Origin: Pseudofabraea citricarpa
Lineage: Eukaryota; Ascomycota; Leotiomycetes; Helotiales; Dermateaceae
Length of the DNA: 64,000 nucleotides
Assembly: GCA_029641185.1 (NCBI GenBank)
Contig: JAPWGK010000035.1
Coordinates: 124,001-188,000 of the forward strand
Direction of reading: 5' to 3'
Part shown: in pieces, positions 1 through 14,038 of the stretch
Layout of the letters: each line of letters begins with the position of its first letter
Position numbering within the stretch: position 1 is the stretch's first letter
The notes under the pieces: generated by a model
The model's database searches: none
Seen by the model: the letters and a program-made list of their open reading frames with translations, nothing else
Told to the model about the DNA's origin: nothing
Translations under genes and position numbers: made by a program

Positions 1-2026
1 CCAGAGCATCTGAAGTTGCTGATTTGGCAATGAGTTATGCTAGACAAGTCGAAGAAGATGGTACGATGTACGGAAGTATTCACGTGATGGCGCCAACTTG
101 CGCTAGGTCTGTCATTGGCTCGCTTGATCTCGCAAAATCAGTGTCCGTATTTTTTTATGTTCCATTTTTTGCGAACCCAAATTCCTGCGAACAACAACTT
201 TTTACGCCAACAGTTCGTCCATCATCCAACGAAAAGACGGCGAAGACAACTCTGTGTATTCTGACTGCTGTCTCAAGCACATTGCCCACCCCATGAGTGT
301 CGATAAGGAGAAGTCTCCTAGGGAATTTATCCCAATCGTCCACCCGTGGAAGGGTAGCTGAAGCTCGACAAGGCCGTGAAAGTATACATACTTGGCGCAT
401 CTAGACCGGACACGAGATCAATGAGAGTTTGAAGGACAAAACATAACCGAGGGCCATGTAAAGATGTTTGTTGGGTTGGCATTTCACACGCATGAGAGCT
501 AGTCGACGAATTGCTGCCTTTTCCATGTCTATCTAGGTCGGTAGATCAATGTCCATTTCATATCTATGAGATGATTCCACGGCAGATCTTCCCAAAGCAC
601 AAGTGTGGGCATCACGCTTTGTATATGACTTTGCTATACGATATTCTCCACCAAGCATTGAGCTTGTCATGAAGCTCAAGTATTTGAGTTGCTCAGACAA
701 ATTCATCACAACCGACATATATCACCGTGTTCACGCTCTTGTTCCTCAGGGTTCGCGGTATACGAATGTCGAAGAGTAAAACCAAGGTCGACCTCGAAGG
801 GGGTTGACCTTCTTGCCTGCAGACTGTCCTCTAGATTTTTGATCAATTAGGCTGAGAGTTTGATGGTGAGGTACATATGTATCTTTGATTTTAGCTTGGT
901 ATAATTGTACAGGACAAGCATCCAAGCTAATCGTTGAATATCTAAAGCATCTCGCCTAGATATCTTTACTTTTGCTTTTCTCAGCATTTCCTTCTCTGAA
1001 ATGGCTCACAATCTCTGCGTCTTATTTAGCTGGTTGAACTGATAAGAGGACTAGACTAATATTGTATTCTTGCCAGAGATAATTACTGCAGTTAATATAT
1101 TTAATAATCATGCCGCATTCCATATCTCGCTAGGACAAGTGACTTGACCCATTGCCATATACTTAGGTAGGTAGATTTATAGTGCCAAAACAAATACTCT
1201 TACATTTACTTGTCCCTTCTTTCCAGAAACTCGTTCCCTAGGTTCTCAAACCCGGATCTTAGATTCTCTTGATACCTGAATGTATTGGACTTCTCTATTC
1301 ATATTATATTTATAGTGGCCTCATCTATTAACGCATCACAATCTTAAACTTCTCTGGGAATGACAATAGCAGCCACACTGGTAACAAGAGTAACATTGAC
1401 AACGGCATTGAAAGAGAAGGCGGGGGAAAACGGGAACATATACTGCCAGCCGTGAAACTAGCCACCGTTTAAAAGATGCTAGCTTTCAGGATTGGCCTCC
1501 CGACTCCTGCTAGCTCAGATGCTTCTGTCTGACGCGCGGAAAAGTTATTGCGACGAGTGTTGTGTAACACATTGCTAGCTTAGATAAATGCAGTATATTT
1601 GTTCGTGACGGCTGTCTAGTAAAGGATGGCATTTAGGTATAACATAATTTGGAAATCGTTCCCTGGATATACAGAGGTGCTGCTGCTTAGCGTGAATAGA
1701 AAATCCGTGGGTAGTGGATAGTCTAAGTACCCAATTGAGAAGTTGGTAAATTCCATAGGCATGTTCGATGGATATAGCCTATTAATAGTGCAAGGGAGAT
1801 ATATCTTTGGTATATTCAGGTCTTAAGATTAGTCCTTTCGATTTTTATCATCTTCGAATTATCATATCGTGATGAGAACTTCGAGTAGGCCTCAGGTTAG
1901 CGTAGTGTTCCAACTCGCATCACTTCTGTCCAATTGATAGCGAATAACACTTATGTCGAAAATATGTCAATTGATGTGGTTGAATCGTGAAGAATTTTCA
2001 ATTTAATATTAGAACATAGGTAGTAT
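1..2026. other. Intergenic, no gene seen
   Basis: No reading frame here has a recognisable domain, credible start and splice signals. Bases of about 850-2026 look more AT-rich than the rest of the window. A perfect TCACGTGA palindrome lies at 80-87. It could hold the 3' flank of the SDR gene and the edge of a neighbour outside the window, or decayed sequence. Confidence 0.5.
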
Positions 2027-3081
2027 CTAAAACTTCTCAACATAAGGTCTAACATCCAGTTCCTGAGTGAAATGTGATCGTGGCTGCGTATGCAAATACC
2101 AATATGAATCGGCGATCTACTTGTGGTTAGCAGAAGTATCACAAAAAGAAGATGTTCTCTTACGGCATCGGCACTGATCTTCCCATCAGGAGCACCATCA
2201 TTGACGGGCCAGTCATGTGTCCTGGGAATATCAATAACACCATCAATAATGGCATGCGCAACATGCACGCCCTTTGGACCAAACTCTCTTGCGAGACTCT
2301 GGCCAGTGGCTCGAAGAGCAAATTTACCACTCGCGAAGGATGCACTGGTAGCACGACCTGAAACTGAGGCCGTAGCACCAGTGATGATGAGCGATGGTGG
2401 GTGAGGCGAGGTCTCTACAGAATCGAGGAGAAGAGGCAAGACTGCTTGGGCGAAGAGGAAGAAACCACGGCTATCGAGCTTGTCAGCTAAGAACTCTCTT
2501 GGGGTTATTCTGATTTCTCAGAACCATGCATCTGCAAGTACTACTTGAATTGTGCTACTGTTGCCAATCTCTTTCGATTTATGAACGAATAAACAGCTTC
2601 TATAGAAAATCTTACAGGGGAAACTCACCCATTAGCATCATAGCCAGCCTCGTAATCCTCTAGGCTCAGTTCCAAGAAAGGTTTCCTGATGAACCTGCCT
2701 ATTCATGTGTCAACAGCTATTCAAGCCAAGGAGCCATTGATCTTACCTCCAACATTGAAAACAGCTGCTGCCAGCTTCTTTCCTTGAAACTCTTTCTTAA
2801 TCTCATTGAAAGCATTTGTGACTGACTGAGGAGAAGATACATCGGTAGAAATTCCGATTGCATGTCCTCCCGCGGCCTTGATCTCACTAACGATTGACTC
2901 GTAATTGACCGGGTTCCGAGCAAGGAGAACAACTGGGTATGTCTTTGCAAATTTCAATGCGACAGATCGTCCTGAATTCCCGAGGTCAGTCTTTCTCGTG
3001 CATAGAGTCAACTTAGAAAACCATACCAGTTCCTGCTCCAACTCCCGCTACAACGCTAAAGAATGTATTTGCTGCTGCCAT
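2027..3081 (-). CDS. Short-chain dehydrogenase/reductase with non-canonical active site
   Basis: Five exons on the minus strand: 3081-3027, 2971-2747, 2698-2629, 2470-2164 and 2116-2027. All junctions are GT-AG and in frame, giving 248 aa. The N-terminus has the Rossmann glycine motif GVGAGTGR (residues 13-20), followed by a nucleotide-fold helix and the NVGG segment after strand 4, so it belongs to the classical SDR superfamily and should bind NAD(P). The active-site region reads SFASGKFAL: Lys166 is present, but the usual Tyr is Phe162 and the usual Ser position about 13 residues upstream is not Ser. From memory, related fungal and bacterial proteins share this FASGKFALR variant, so it is probably a real subfamily and not decay. 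Substrate unknown. The start is the first in-frame ATG, directly before the Rossmann strand. Confidence 0.85.
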
Positions 3082-3711
3082 TTTGGGATTTATTAGATGG
3101 TTTTTGTAAATTGTTAAGCGTTCAGAAGCTATGGACATGTCAAGTTCAAGGTGGGTGAATGAGGTTTTAAGTATTCAAACCGTTCAATTGCTTGCTAATA
3201 TAAATGCCGGATGGTCCAATGATGGAATAGATGGGCCGATGACGAGATTCGAACGTGCTTCGAACGAGGGGAAGAACTTGGTGGTTTGTAATCCTAGATT
3301 AGTCAACAAACCCCGACTGTCGCGAGGGGCATTCGAAGACAAAAACCATAAATTCATAGTTGCCCAATGAAACATATCTCTAATCAATTAGTCTTTTGAC
3401 TTGCCAAACACACATCAAGTCTGTTAGCATCACGTGATACACGCCAACTGCATTGAAGATTAGGTTGGTGCCATCAGTTGGCAAAAGATTTCTACCTTGG
3501 TTGAAATGCACCCAAATCCTAATGAAGTCCACGATGTGATCTTTTAGTACATCTCTATGATGTAGCCTCCCACGAGCTGATGCCTTTATGTACTGACACA
3601 ATCCATTCAAAACGATCAAATGCCATGACCTTGAACGCCGTTCACCCAATGCCTTCCATCCCATATCCCTATATCTTGCTTCCAATTTGGTATCATGCAA
3701 CGCCGTGCCCA
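3082..3711. promoter_or_regulatory. SDR upstream region / TAF10 3' flank
   Basis: This holds the promoter of the minus-strand SDR and the 3' flank of TAF10. It contains two TTCGAACG copies at 3248-3255 and 3259-3266, 11 bp apart, and a third TTCGAA at 3332-3337. A 7-bp inverted repeat GGTTTGT/ACAAACC lies at 3283-3289 and 3306-3312. A TCACGTGA palindrome (bHLH/bZIP type) is at 3430-3437. Regulatory function is inferred from position only. Confidence 0.4.
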
Positions 3712-4337
3712 TCAACGATAGAATTCTCCTCTCTTGACGTTGACTCCATACTCTCCCACTGCCATTCCCAGGTCCTCCATGGTGAGTACGGTTCTGTTTT
3801 GAGTTCCACCTTGTCCACCACCACCATAACCTGGGCGCTGGATACCGAGGGGTCCGCCTTTGCTCTGCTGGTCCTTGCCACCAGCTGCTTGCTGGCCCGG
3901 AACAGGGAGACCATTTGCAGCACCTAATGCAGCCATCTGATTGTTTGAATTGGAGGAGTTTGAGGATCGAATTCGGGAATATTGATATGCATCTGCTGCG
4001 ATATCCGCAATGAACTTCTGCGTTGCGAGTGCAAGCAGACGGGCAAGACGCGCATCGGTTTGGGGTGGAGGTGGGAGACCAGCTTTGGTGAGATAATAGT
4101 TTGTGACAGCATCAGGAATCTGGCTTGTGTCAGTAGTTATAACCACAGAGGATTCGGGAAACATACTATGGGCGCATAATCATCCATCTTCCCCAGGAAC
4201 TCTTTGAGGGAGGCATCTTTGCGAGTTGGCAGCTTGGGCTCCGGTGCTGGTGCCACAGGATCTACCTCCTCATCTTGGGTAGTGACAGGTACCAGGTCAG
4301 TGGTTGGATCTGGCGATGGTGCATTTGCATTAGCCAT
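3712..4337 (-). CDS. TAF10: Transcription initiation factor TFIID/SAGA subunit TAF10
   Basis: Two exons (4337-4167 and 4119-3712) encode 192 aa. The join gives the segment [20 protein letters not shown], matching the TAF10 histone-fold start, followed by [23 protein letters not shown], the second helix. A Gln/Gly-rich linker (about residues 105-155) precedes the conserved C-terminal segment with [16 protein letters not shown], typical of the end of the TAF10 histone fold. TAF10 pairs with TAF3, TAF8 or SPT7 in TFIID and SAGA in the nucleus. It is divergent from PRP43 with 243 bp between start codons, so the two probably share a bidirectional promoter. The Gln/Gly insertion inside the histone fold is typical of fungal TAF10. 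Confidence 0.93.
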
Positions 4338-4580
4338 GGTTACGATGCGATGCACGAGTTGGAACCTCAAGTGGATGATGGTGCCGATGGGTTGAGAATA
4401 TGGGGTCAAGGCGGTGAATGGATAAAGGCGAAAACGGACTAGCGCGGAGCAAAATGCGCTAGGGGTGCCTGCGATAGGAAATGTCAGAATTATTTTTTGG
4501 TTGCGTCCACGAGTAGAAACCACAACCCCGCCACGCACAGTAGGATTTCTCTAGACAATTACTTCTTGTCAGTATTCAAA
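4338..4580. promoter_or_regulatory. Shared TAF10/PRP43 promoter
   Basis: A 243-bp gap separates the divergent start codons of TAF10 and PRP43, two basal-expression genes. No clear TATA box was seen. A bidirectional housekeeping promoter is inferred from geometry alone. Confidence 0.5.
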
Positions 4581-6954
<2,374 letters not shown>

Positions 6955-7360
6955 AAGGATGTAGATAGATGCAGATGCATATGCACATGCGAGTGTCGAA
7001 TGCAAATGCAAGTTCCACGCGATAGAGAGGTACCCCGGACAAGTACAGTAGAAATAATACATCGGTTGATGGCTCTAGGTTTTTTTGCAAGGCATCATAC
7101 AGTATCATGCAAAACATTCATTAGTGGTGTTGATCTGGGGCGCAGTTCACAGGGGGGGTTATATTTGTTTTTCTTCTTGTTTTCTTCTCCTGCTTCGTCG
7201 TTCTTCCTGGGTGGATAGACAGATAGGACACGATAGGCTCCTAGGGCCTGGGCAGAGGTGCGAAGGTGCAAGGAACCAGGGAGAAGCGTGCAGCTGGTTT
7301 TGGTCCCGAAAGAGCCTCATGCATCCAAGCCTCGTCGGGCGTTCAGAATAGAACAGAATC

Positions 7361-7385
7361 GAGTAGAGTCGAGTCGAGTCGAGTA
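7361..7385. repeat. Pentanucleotide tandem repeat
   Basis: Five copies of GAGTC/GAGTA in tandem, about 400 bp past the PRP43 stop. Confidence 0.85.
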
Positions 7386-7795
7386 GAGAGTAATCTGCAT
7401 CTCTTTTTTTTTTCCTGTGTGCTTTGCATCCCCTCACCTCATCACGTCTCCTCATCTCACCTGCCGTCTCATGCTATTGGAAATCGAAAGGAAAAGCAAC
7501 GAATTGGATCTTTCCCCTTCCTCCCCCCTCCGCTCTCCCACTCCCACTCCCACTCTCGCGTACCGTCCCGTACCGTAGAGACACAACGCCCACAGTCGAC
7601 GAATTGGAACTCTCCCATTCCACTTCCTCTTTTTTTGTCTCTCTCTCTCTCTCTCCACAGCGGAAAGGAGGAGACAAGAAGGCACAGGAGAGGAGAGCAA
7701 AATAAAAGATGACACGTCAGATCCTGCCTGACTTTCCATTTTTTTTTCTTCTTCTTCTTCTTTGAACCGTTTGGGATTTCCGGATTCTGCTTTCC

Positions 7796-7820
7796 GAGAC
7801 CGAGACCGAGACCGGGTCTC
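7796..7820. repeat. GAGACC tandem repeat ending in a hairpin
   Basis: Three perfect GAGACC units, the last followed by G and the inverted copy GGTCTC. The 13-bp end forms a perfect 6-bp stem. Confidence 0.8.
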
Positions 7821-10453
7821 GCTCGACCTAGAGGCTTCTGCTTTACGTCAAGTACCTCATGTGCTCCCCCTTAGATGATGACGATGATAGCTCGCTACGG
7901 TAGGCTCGCTCGCTAGCTAGCTCTATATGAGGTCTGTTATATGCCTTCTTCCTCTCCTTCGTTCGATGAGATCGATCGAATTGGGTTGCCTTCCGGGGTT
8001 TCTTTTTTCTTTCTTTTTCTTTTTCTTTTTCCAAGGGCGCGGCGAGATAGCGAGAGATCGATAGGGTGGTTTACGAGGAGACGGAGACAGAAGAGGGGGC
8101 AAATTCATGTACGTAAGGTAAGGGACGTATGTATGTATGTGCCTAGGTATGCACCATGTATCGTCTGGTATTGTCTCTCTTTGCTTTTTTCTCTTCTTCC
8201 TTTTTTTTTGAGGATCGTCTGAGGATCGCCTGAGGGTGAGACTCAGCGAGGCTTCATGGAAACTTCTTAATATTAGGGGAGATAGGAGGGGGCTTTTTCT
8301 TCTTCTTTTCCCTGAAACTGTAAAAAAGATCGCTCTTTTGGGAGGGGGAGAGGAGTGCATGCGAGGATATATTTGGCTTACCTTGTCGAGTTTGTGGTGG
8401 ATGTGTGCATTCTAACTTTCGGCGTTTATTTTCTCCAGTTTTTGGTTTGCTGCTGATAGGTACCTCGTACAGTACCTAGGCGTATCGATCGATGACAGTA
8501 AGGCTGAGAGGCAGAAGACTCGCCCTCTCCTGCACCTCCTCCCATCTGCGGTACCCACCGGTGCCACCACCAATCCCCCGCACGTGCAAAGTGAGAAGCG
8601 ACATATCAGCTTTCCAAGTAGTGAAACCCGGGGCCGCAGCCGAACCAAGCAATTCGTTCCCAGTCATCCCCAAACGAGGAGGAAAGAAGAAAAGAAAAAG
8701 AAAAAGACCCCGAGCTTAGACCCCTTTCCTTACTACTTGCCTTTTCTTTGCTTTTTGGGGGGTTTTGTGCGTGGGGTAAGACAAGGTGCGGATGGGAGAA
8801 TAGCTGATGTGATGTGATGTGGGGTAGGGAGATGCGCATATTGTCTGTATCCGATCAATGAACAGCCAAATCACCTTGCTCATCCGATAGGTAGCCGCTT
8901 GCTGTCCTGTGTCATTTCCTACCTGCGAGCGAGGTGTCACGACATTATGTATGCTGTACGACTACAGCGAAGCAGGAAGCTGGCTGAATGACGACGACGA
9001 CAATCATGATAATAACAATAATAATGACGATCCCAATATTCAGCCTTCCCAACGAAGCAGGAGGAAGATGCGGTGTAGTGCAAGGGAAAAGAGAAGAACA
9101 GGTTCTAGAAGGACGGCGTACAGGACACAAGAAAAAGCAAGGCGGCGAGTGAGGAGAGAAGCCGAAGTGTCTGCCACGTCTCGGCCCGTAGTGTGACCTC
9201 TCGGGGCAGGTAGAAGTCGGCTTTCCATGTGATTCGTACCTGCTCAGGTCAATTCTATCAGCTTTCTCCTCTGCCCCCCCACTGCCCAGCGTTGGGTGCT
9301 CTTGGGCATAGTCTGAGAATGGCTCGCAGGGGGAATTCTATCAGAAAAGGAGAGAATCCTGGGAGAGGTCTTTGGAGGGATGTTTCACTGCAAGGAGTGA
9401 TGCTGTTGGTGAAATGGATCGGCCCGTCGCGGAAGCCTGTGTGAGGTACGGTACGGTTCGGTACATTCGATCACGTACAGGATAGTATCAAGATGTACTG
9501 TATCTACCAATAACGAGCTGGCTCGCTTACAACATAGATAGATACCCTAGATAGATAGACAGGCATTTAGGCAATTGGGAAGCGACTCGACAGCTCCCTT
9601 TTCGGGTTTGATTCTCTACCATCCGAGGCAGGACGATCGAGAGATGGAAAGCTGCAAGGTGTGATTGTGGGAGTAGCGTGGCGTGGCCTAAACTTCAGAC
9701 TGCATGGCTAATGAGGATGTGTTGTTGATTGTTCGATGCTGGATCCTGGCTAGCTCTTCGGCTTCAAATGGCAATACCTATCACCTTGTTGATCCCATAG
9801 CACCTTATCCACGTCGGATTTGCAGGAGGCCGATCGTAAATGCCGTTGCAGCACGTAGACAAAGTGATGCGGAAATTTGTTGGCCGGCGTCCGAGTCCCT
9901 CTTTTTCTCTCTCTTTTCTTCGTTGGTTCCTTGGGGGGTTCAGATTCACATGGGTATGTGGCTTTGACTTTGGTGCTGGCTACCCTACTCTTACTTGACT
10001 TTCCTTGGTCCCCTCTGGACGCCGTCTGCCAGGAAGCAGGCCTAGAGCGACTGCTCGGATGCGTGGAGAAGGTGATTTGAGATGAGGTGGACCAAAGAGA
10101 GTTTGGATGTCTTTTTTTTTGTTTTTGTTTTGTTTGCCTTTCTGCTCAGCTCTGGGCCTTCCTATAGACCTATAGCCGCAGTGAGGTATAAGTGGATATA
10201 TAGCGCGGGATCTGCAGGTGAACCGGGAGCAAATTGGGTAAATTACCAACATGCTGGGGGTGGTCAAGTGCCGTGAATCTCCTATCTGGTCATGATCTCC
10301 ACTGAGGCAGGAGGAAGAGAGAGAGAAAGAAGAAAAAAAAGAGAAACTTTTTATATGGCTTCGAACGTGGAGCCGAGAAGAAGGTTAGTCGATGGCCTCG
10401 TGTGCACTGTGCAGACTCCAGAGATGGAGGGGGTGGAGGGGGGCAGTTGATGG

Positions 10454-10481
10454 GCTCGTGGCTCGTGGCTCGTGGCTCCTG
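10454..10481. repeat. 7-bp tandem repeat (GCTCGTG)
   Basis: Four adjoining 7-bp units; the fourth has one change (GCTCCTG). Confidence 0.9.
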
Positions 10482-10591
10482 GTCAAAAACCGCAGAGCGT
10501 CACGCTACTGCGTGCTAAGAATCACCGGTGGAGCTTTGAGTTTTGGGGTGTTGGAACGAGGAGGGGGACCCAGGAACTCCCACGGCTCTCG

Positions 10592-10636
10592 TTCAGGGCT
10601 TTCAGGGCTTTCAGGGCTTCCAGGGCTTCCAGAGGG
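10592..10636. repeat. 9-bp tandem repeat (TTCAGGGCT)
   Basis: Five 9-bp units: three identical TTCAGGGCT, one TCCAGGGCT and a degenerate fifth. It lies about 110 bp after the GCTCGTG array. Confidence 0.9.
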
Positions 10637-11764
10637 CTCAAAGACCAGGAAGCGGTCTGTTAAAGTTTTGCCAGTCCAGTGGCTAGCGGACTAGCGTGCG
10701 ACTCTGCTGCAGCGTTGACAGCGGGCGGGTAATTTCGACGGTGACGGTATTTCATTAATACCGTGCTCAGCACCTCCACAGCAGGGTGGCATGACTTTCG
10801 GGAGGAGTCTACAGCGGGCTTATAGGGTCATGTCCCTGAAAATCTCGGCAGAGAGAGACTGTGGTGTGTTGTTGCGTGGTGTGGTGTAGTGGTGTCCATG
10901 GTTGAAAATAGCCCGTCTTCGCTCTCGGTCGACTTGCTGCTGTTGCTCTCTCGGCAGGCCTCGCTTGTGCACTTTACAGCACATCACCACTACTACCACC
11001 ATCTATCTGCCCCCCTACCAAACTCCCAAGCTCCCAATGTGCATGCAAGAGTAAACTTCGGGTATTCCAGAGAAACCCTCTCGGAGGCCCTTCCGAAAGC
11101 GCGAGCATTGTCCGCCTTCTGCTGCTGGAACTCTACTGTAGTAGCCTCCAGCATATCAGAATATCAGAAACTCAGTATCACGAGAATCACGGGAGAGGAG
11201 GATGATAGAAAAGTCTTGCTGCAGCTGAAGGCTTCCACCAGTTCAAGGAATGGCTACGGATTCTTCATCCGGATATCCAGCTTGATGCTACAGAACTTGC
11301 TTCTCTGAGGCACGGAGGTAGTAATGTACGCAGAGTACCAGAGGCCAGCAGGACATGGGCCACGGTGGAACTTGCAAACCACGAATCGGGGAAGCTTCAC
11401 GGCTTCGTTATCAAGATCTTCGATTCTGGTCTGCAGCTTACGGCGTGCAGAGTCCAGACGACTGTAATATAGCCTTTCTCTTCAGGGTTCTCCATGTCGC
11501 CGACCACAGCCGTGCAGTAAGTTCAATGAGACTTGGCTTTGGCTTTCCACACCCCGGTCAGGCCCAATACGGATTTAAATGGAGCGAGATGACGAAAAGA
11601 GGTGGAGTTGGGGAGACCCTTAGGGCTATCACTCTGCTTTCTCCCCGTGTCCCGGCACTCTGTGCTCTGCTTCAGACTTCAACGGTATGGGATGAGCGCT
11701 ATTTCGGGTAGGGCCGTAGAGGGTGGAGAGAGCGCTCTCGGGACAGCAGGGATGGCTCCAAACC

Positions 11765-11771
11765 TATATAA
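11765..11771 (+). promoter_or_regulatory. Candidate TATA box
   Basis: TATATAA sits 200 bp upstream of the ATG at 11971, in CT-rich flanking sequence. Position fits a core promoter for that gene; not proven. Confidence 0.4.
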
Positions 11772-11970
11772 TCCTGGCCTTCGATCACTTTGCTTTTTGA
11801 TATTTCTCCCCAAGTTTGTGCTTCCTCGTGTGCACGACCTCCTGCTCGACTTGACCTCGGCCTGAGAGTTCAATTGAGTCCTCAAGCACCGCCAGCTTTG
11901 CTCTTTACCTCCGCGCCTTAAGTGTGCGGTACAACCGCTTTCGTGCCAGCGGGTACGAACCTATACCAAC

Positions 11971-12449
11971 ATGAGTGGTTCAGGTGGTTACTACAAGTAC
12001 CGTTGCAAGTACTGGTTGACTTTCAACTGCCCACATTGGGTCTGGGTGAACAATGCCCCGTGTGCTCACTGCCTGGTGTGTATAAACTCCTAGCATTCAT
12101 TCAAGTTGCAAAAGCTGATGGAACATAGGCCGATGGGCGTGATTCTGATATGGATCTGAAAACGGCTTCTACTCGCGTCTCGCGAGACATATACGTGCCA
12201 CACATCGAGAACGGCACCTTCCAATACACCCTCATGGAGATCATCTCGGCCAGCGATTTCGACAGCGGGTGGCTTGTCAAAGACAAGCCTCTCCCATCAT
12301 CATCATCGTCGTTCCCTACGACCACTGAGCCTTCAGCGGTGACCAAAGTCATAGCTGTCGACGGACTTGGTGCTCGTGCAAAGGGCAGGCTTAAAGCTCA
12401 GCCAGACGGAGCAGGCTGGACCGTTGATGGTAGTTTTAACCTTGAATAA
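11971..12449 (+). CDS. Conserved small Cys/Trp-rich fungal protein of unknown function
   Basis: Two exons (11971-12075 and 12129-12449) with a 53-bp intron give 141 aa. The first exon encodes an unusual aromatic and cysteine-rich start (MSGSGGYYKYRCKYW), with Cys residues spaced CX7C, later CX2C (CAHC), and a tract of Trp/Val/Asn. The arrangement suggests a metal site or disulfide-held fold. The second exon is soluble-looking with a Ser run (PSSSSSF) and no membrane segment. I recall similar short proteins in many filamentous ascomycetes but cannot name a function. No signal peptide is present, so it is probably intracellular. The donor is GTGTGT, weaker than GTAAGT. The stop is in frame and clear. 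It is isolated between a 5-kb and a 2.9-kb gene-poor region. Confidence 0.75.
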
Positions 12450-13430
12450 GACGGTTCCAGCATTATGACCGGGGAATGCGTCTTGCATGTTCCGCCACTC
12501 CAATGGGCAGAACCATGGGGAATTCAGCGGAAAGCAGACTAGGGTCAGAATGAGATATGATGAGATTGTGTGCTACGGTGCTACCACAGAAAGTTCTGGT
12601 GTGGCGGGTTTCGTCTAAGGGTTTTTTCTTTCTTTGCCGGGCGTCTCCTTTGTAATGATTCAACGAATAACGGCGGTTCTTTAGCAGGAGAGCGGAGAAT
12701 GTCACGAAACGAGGAGCGGTAATTTGTCAGTGGTTGGCAGAGAGAGGCAGTGATGTAACGAGTCTGATAATCTTTTGGTGGTGTCGGTCGAATAGGGGGT
12801 GTCAGCCATAACTGTAAAGGCAGTCAAATTGAATGTTAATGCTACTGCATCTCGATTCAGACCTTCCAACCTTGCCTCGGTTTGCTGCAAGTTGTAGCAC
12901 TCGAGAGCAGACATCCGCTGCCAGCAGGGTTTCAACCTTTGTCGTAAGAGGCGTGTGGGTTGTGATTCGTGGATCGCCGAATTGCTCTTGTATCGGAGGC
13001 TCTCGTTTAGGATATATACCAAGGTCCTAAAGGTCCAGCCGGTATTCCGAGCTGAATTCTCTGAAAGCCACCTAACTAGATGGTATCCACAAGGTTTGAG
13101 AATTGGACCATCGACTGACAACTGGACATATCAAGTAATTGGCTCGCCGGAAGGGATGAGACTGAGACCACGAGGTGTTATTCACGGTGGGGTAGAGACT
13201 CAGGCTTGTGGAGAAGGCCAAGCAATGATCCAGTGATGCTGATGGCTGGCCTTCGAGGGCACAGCTAAATGCTGATCATTTCAAGGTATTGGTGGTGTTC
13301 TTCCAGCGGTGCCAGACTGCCGGTACATGGTGACACCGCACGCTCCGACGAGAGCCCCCTTCTTCCGAAGGCACGAGCAACAATAACTCAACAGCTTGCC
13401 TTGGCCGAGTGGTTGCGAAGATGGGGGTGG

Positions 13431-13454
13431 GCAAGTGCAAGTGCAAGTGCAGGT
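13431..13454. repeat. 6-bp tandem repeat (GCAAGT)
   Basis: Three perfect GCAAGT units and one GCAGGT. Confidence 0.85.
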
Positions 13455-14011
13455 GTGGCACTGTGGTGTGAGCCTGAGAGAGAGGTGCTGAGAAGTCGTC
13501 GGTTAGGGTGTCAGTGGCATTGGTTGGGCCACCGGACCTCCTAGTCAGAAGTGGTAAGCTCTGCTATTGATCCTGCTGTCGCTTGCGGGGCTTTTTCATG
13601 TGGTTTGCCGTTTGGGCTCTGCCTGAAAGTGAGAAGTGACAGAACAACGCACTCTCGTCGGGTGTGCAGAGATTTCACCAGGCATGAGTGAGAGTCAGTC
13701 AGTCGGTGGGGGGGAGGGGGAGAGGGGGAGAGGGGGTAAGTAGAAGCAACTGAGGCCGTATTCCACCTAGAGGGATGATGGCCAGTACGTATGTCGCCGC
13801 AAGTAAGCATGTATGTTGTGTGTGCTATAGGCATATAGGCATGTCGGTGGGCGTGGCTGGTGTATCGTACGGAAGTACAGCTGGCTGGGGCTATGAACTT
13901 GCATTGCAGCACGCTAAACACGGGTCGCTACGCACGCCTGCCAATCTTCACAGCTCTCTGGAAACTGTTTTATCGCTTCCTTTCAGCAATACAAACAATC
14001 TGGATCCGCTG

Positions 14012-14038
14012 CATGCGATACATGCGATACATGCGATG
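14012..14038. repeat. 9-bp tandem repeat (CATGCGATA)
   Basis: Three units of CATGCGATA, the last ending in G. Confidence 0.9.

Larger units (their letters stand above)
6955..11970. other. Five-kilobase gene-poor intergenic tract
   Basis: No protein gene could be supported on either strand; open frames are low-complexity. The tract is rich in short repeats: (GAGTC)n at 7361-7385, a CT run near 7638-7656, a CTT run near 7739-7764, (GAGACC)n at 7796-7820, GTAT repeats near 8128-8140, a GCTCGTG array at 10454-10481 and a 9-bp array at 10592-10636. It could hold long untranslated regions, a non-coding RNA or a complex promoter for the gene at 11971. Confidence 0.5.

Noticed and set aside
3225..3345. 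Possible tRNA (GTTCGAATC B-box-like on the minus strand)
   Set aside because: The T-stem does not pair, no A box or acceptor stem is present at the right distance, and the sequence around it fits no cloverleaf.
12702..13121. Open frame of 139 codons on the minus strand
   Set aside because: No domain, biased composition or splice support; no credible gene context.
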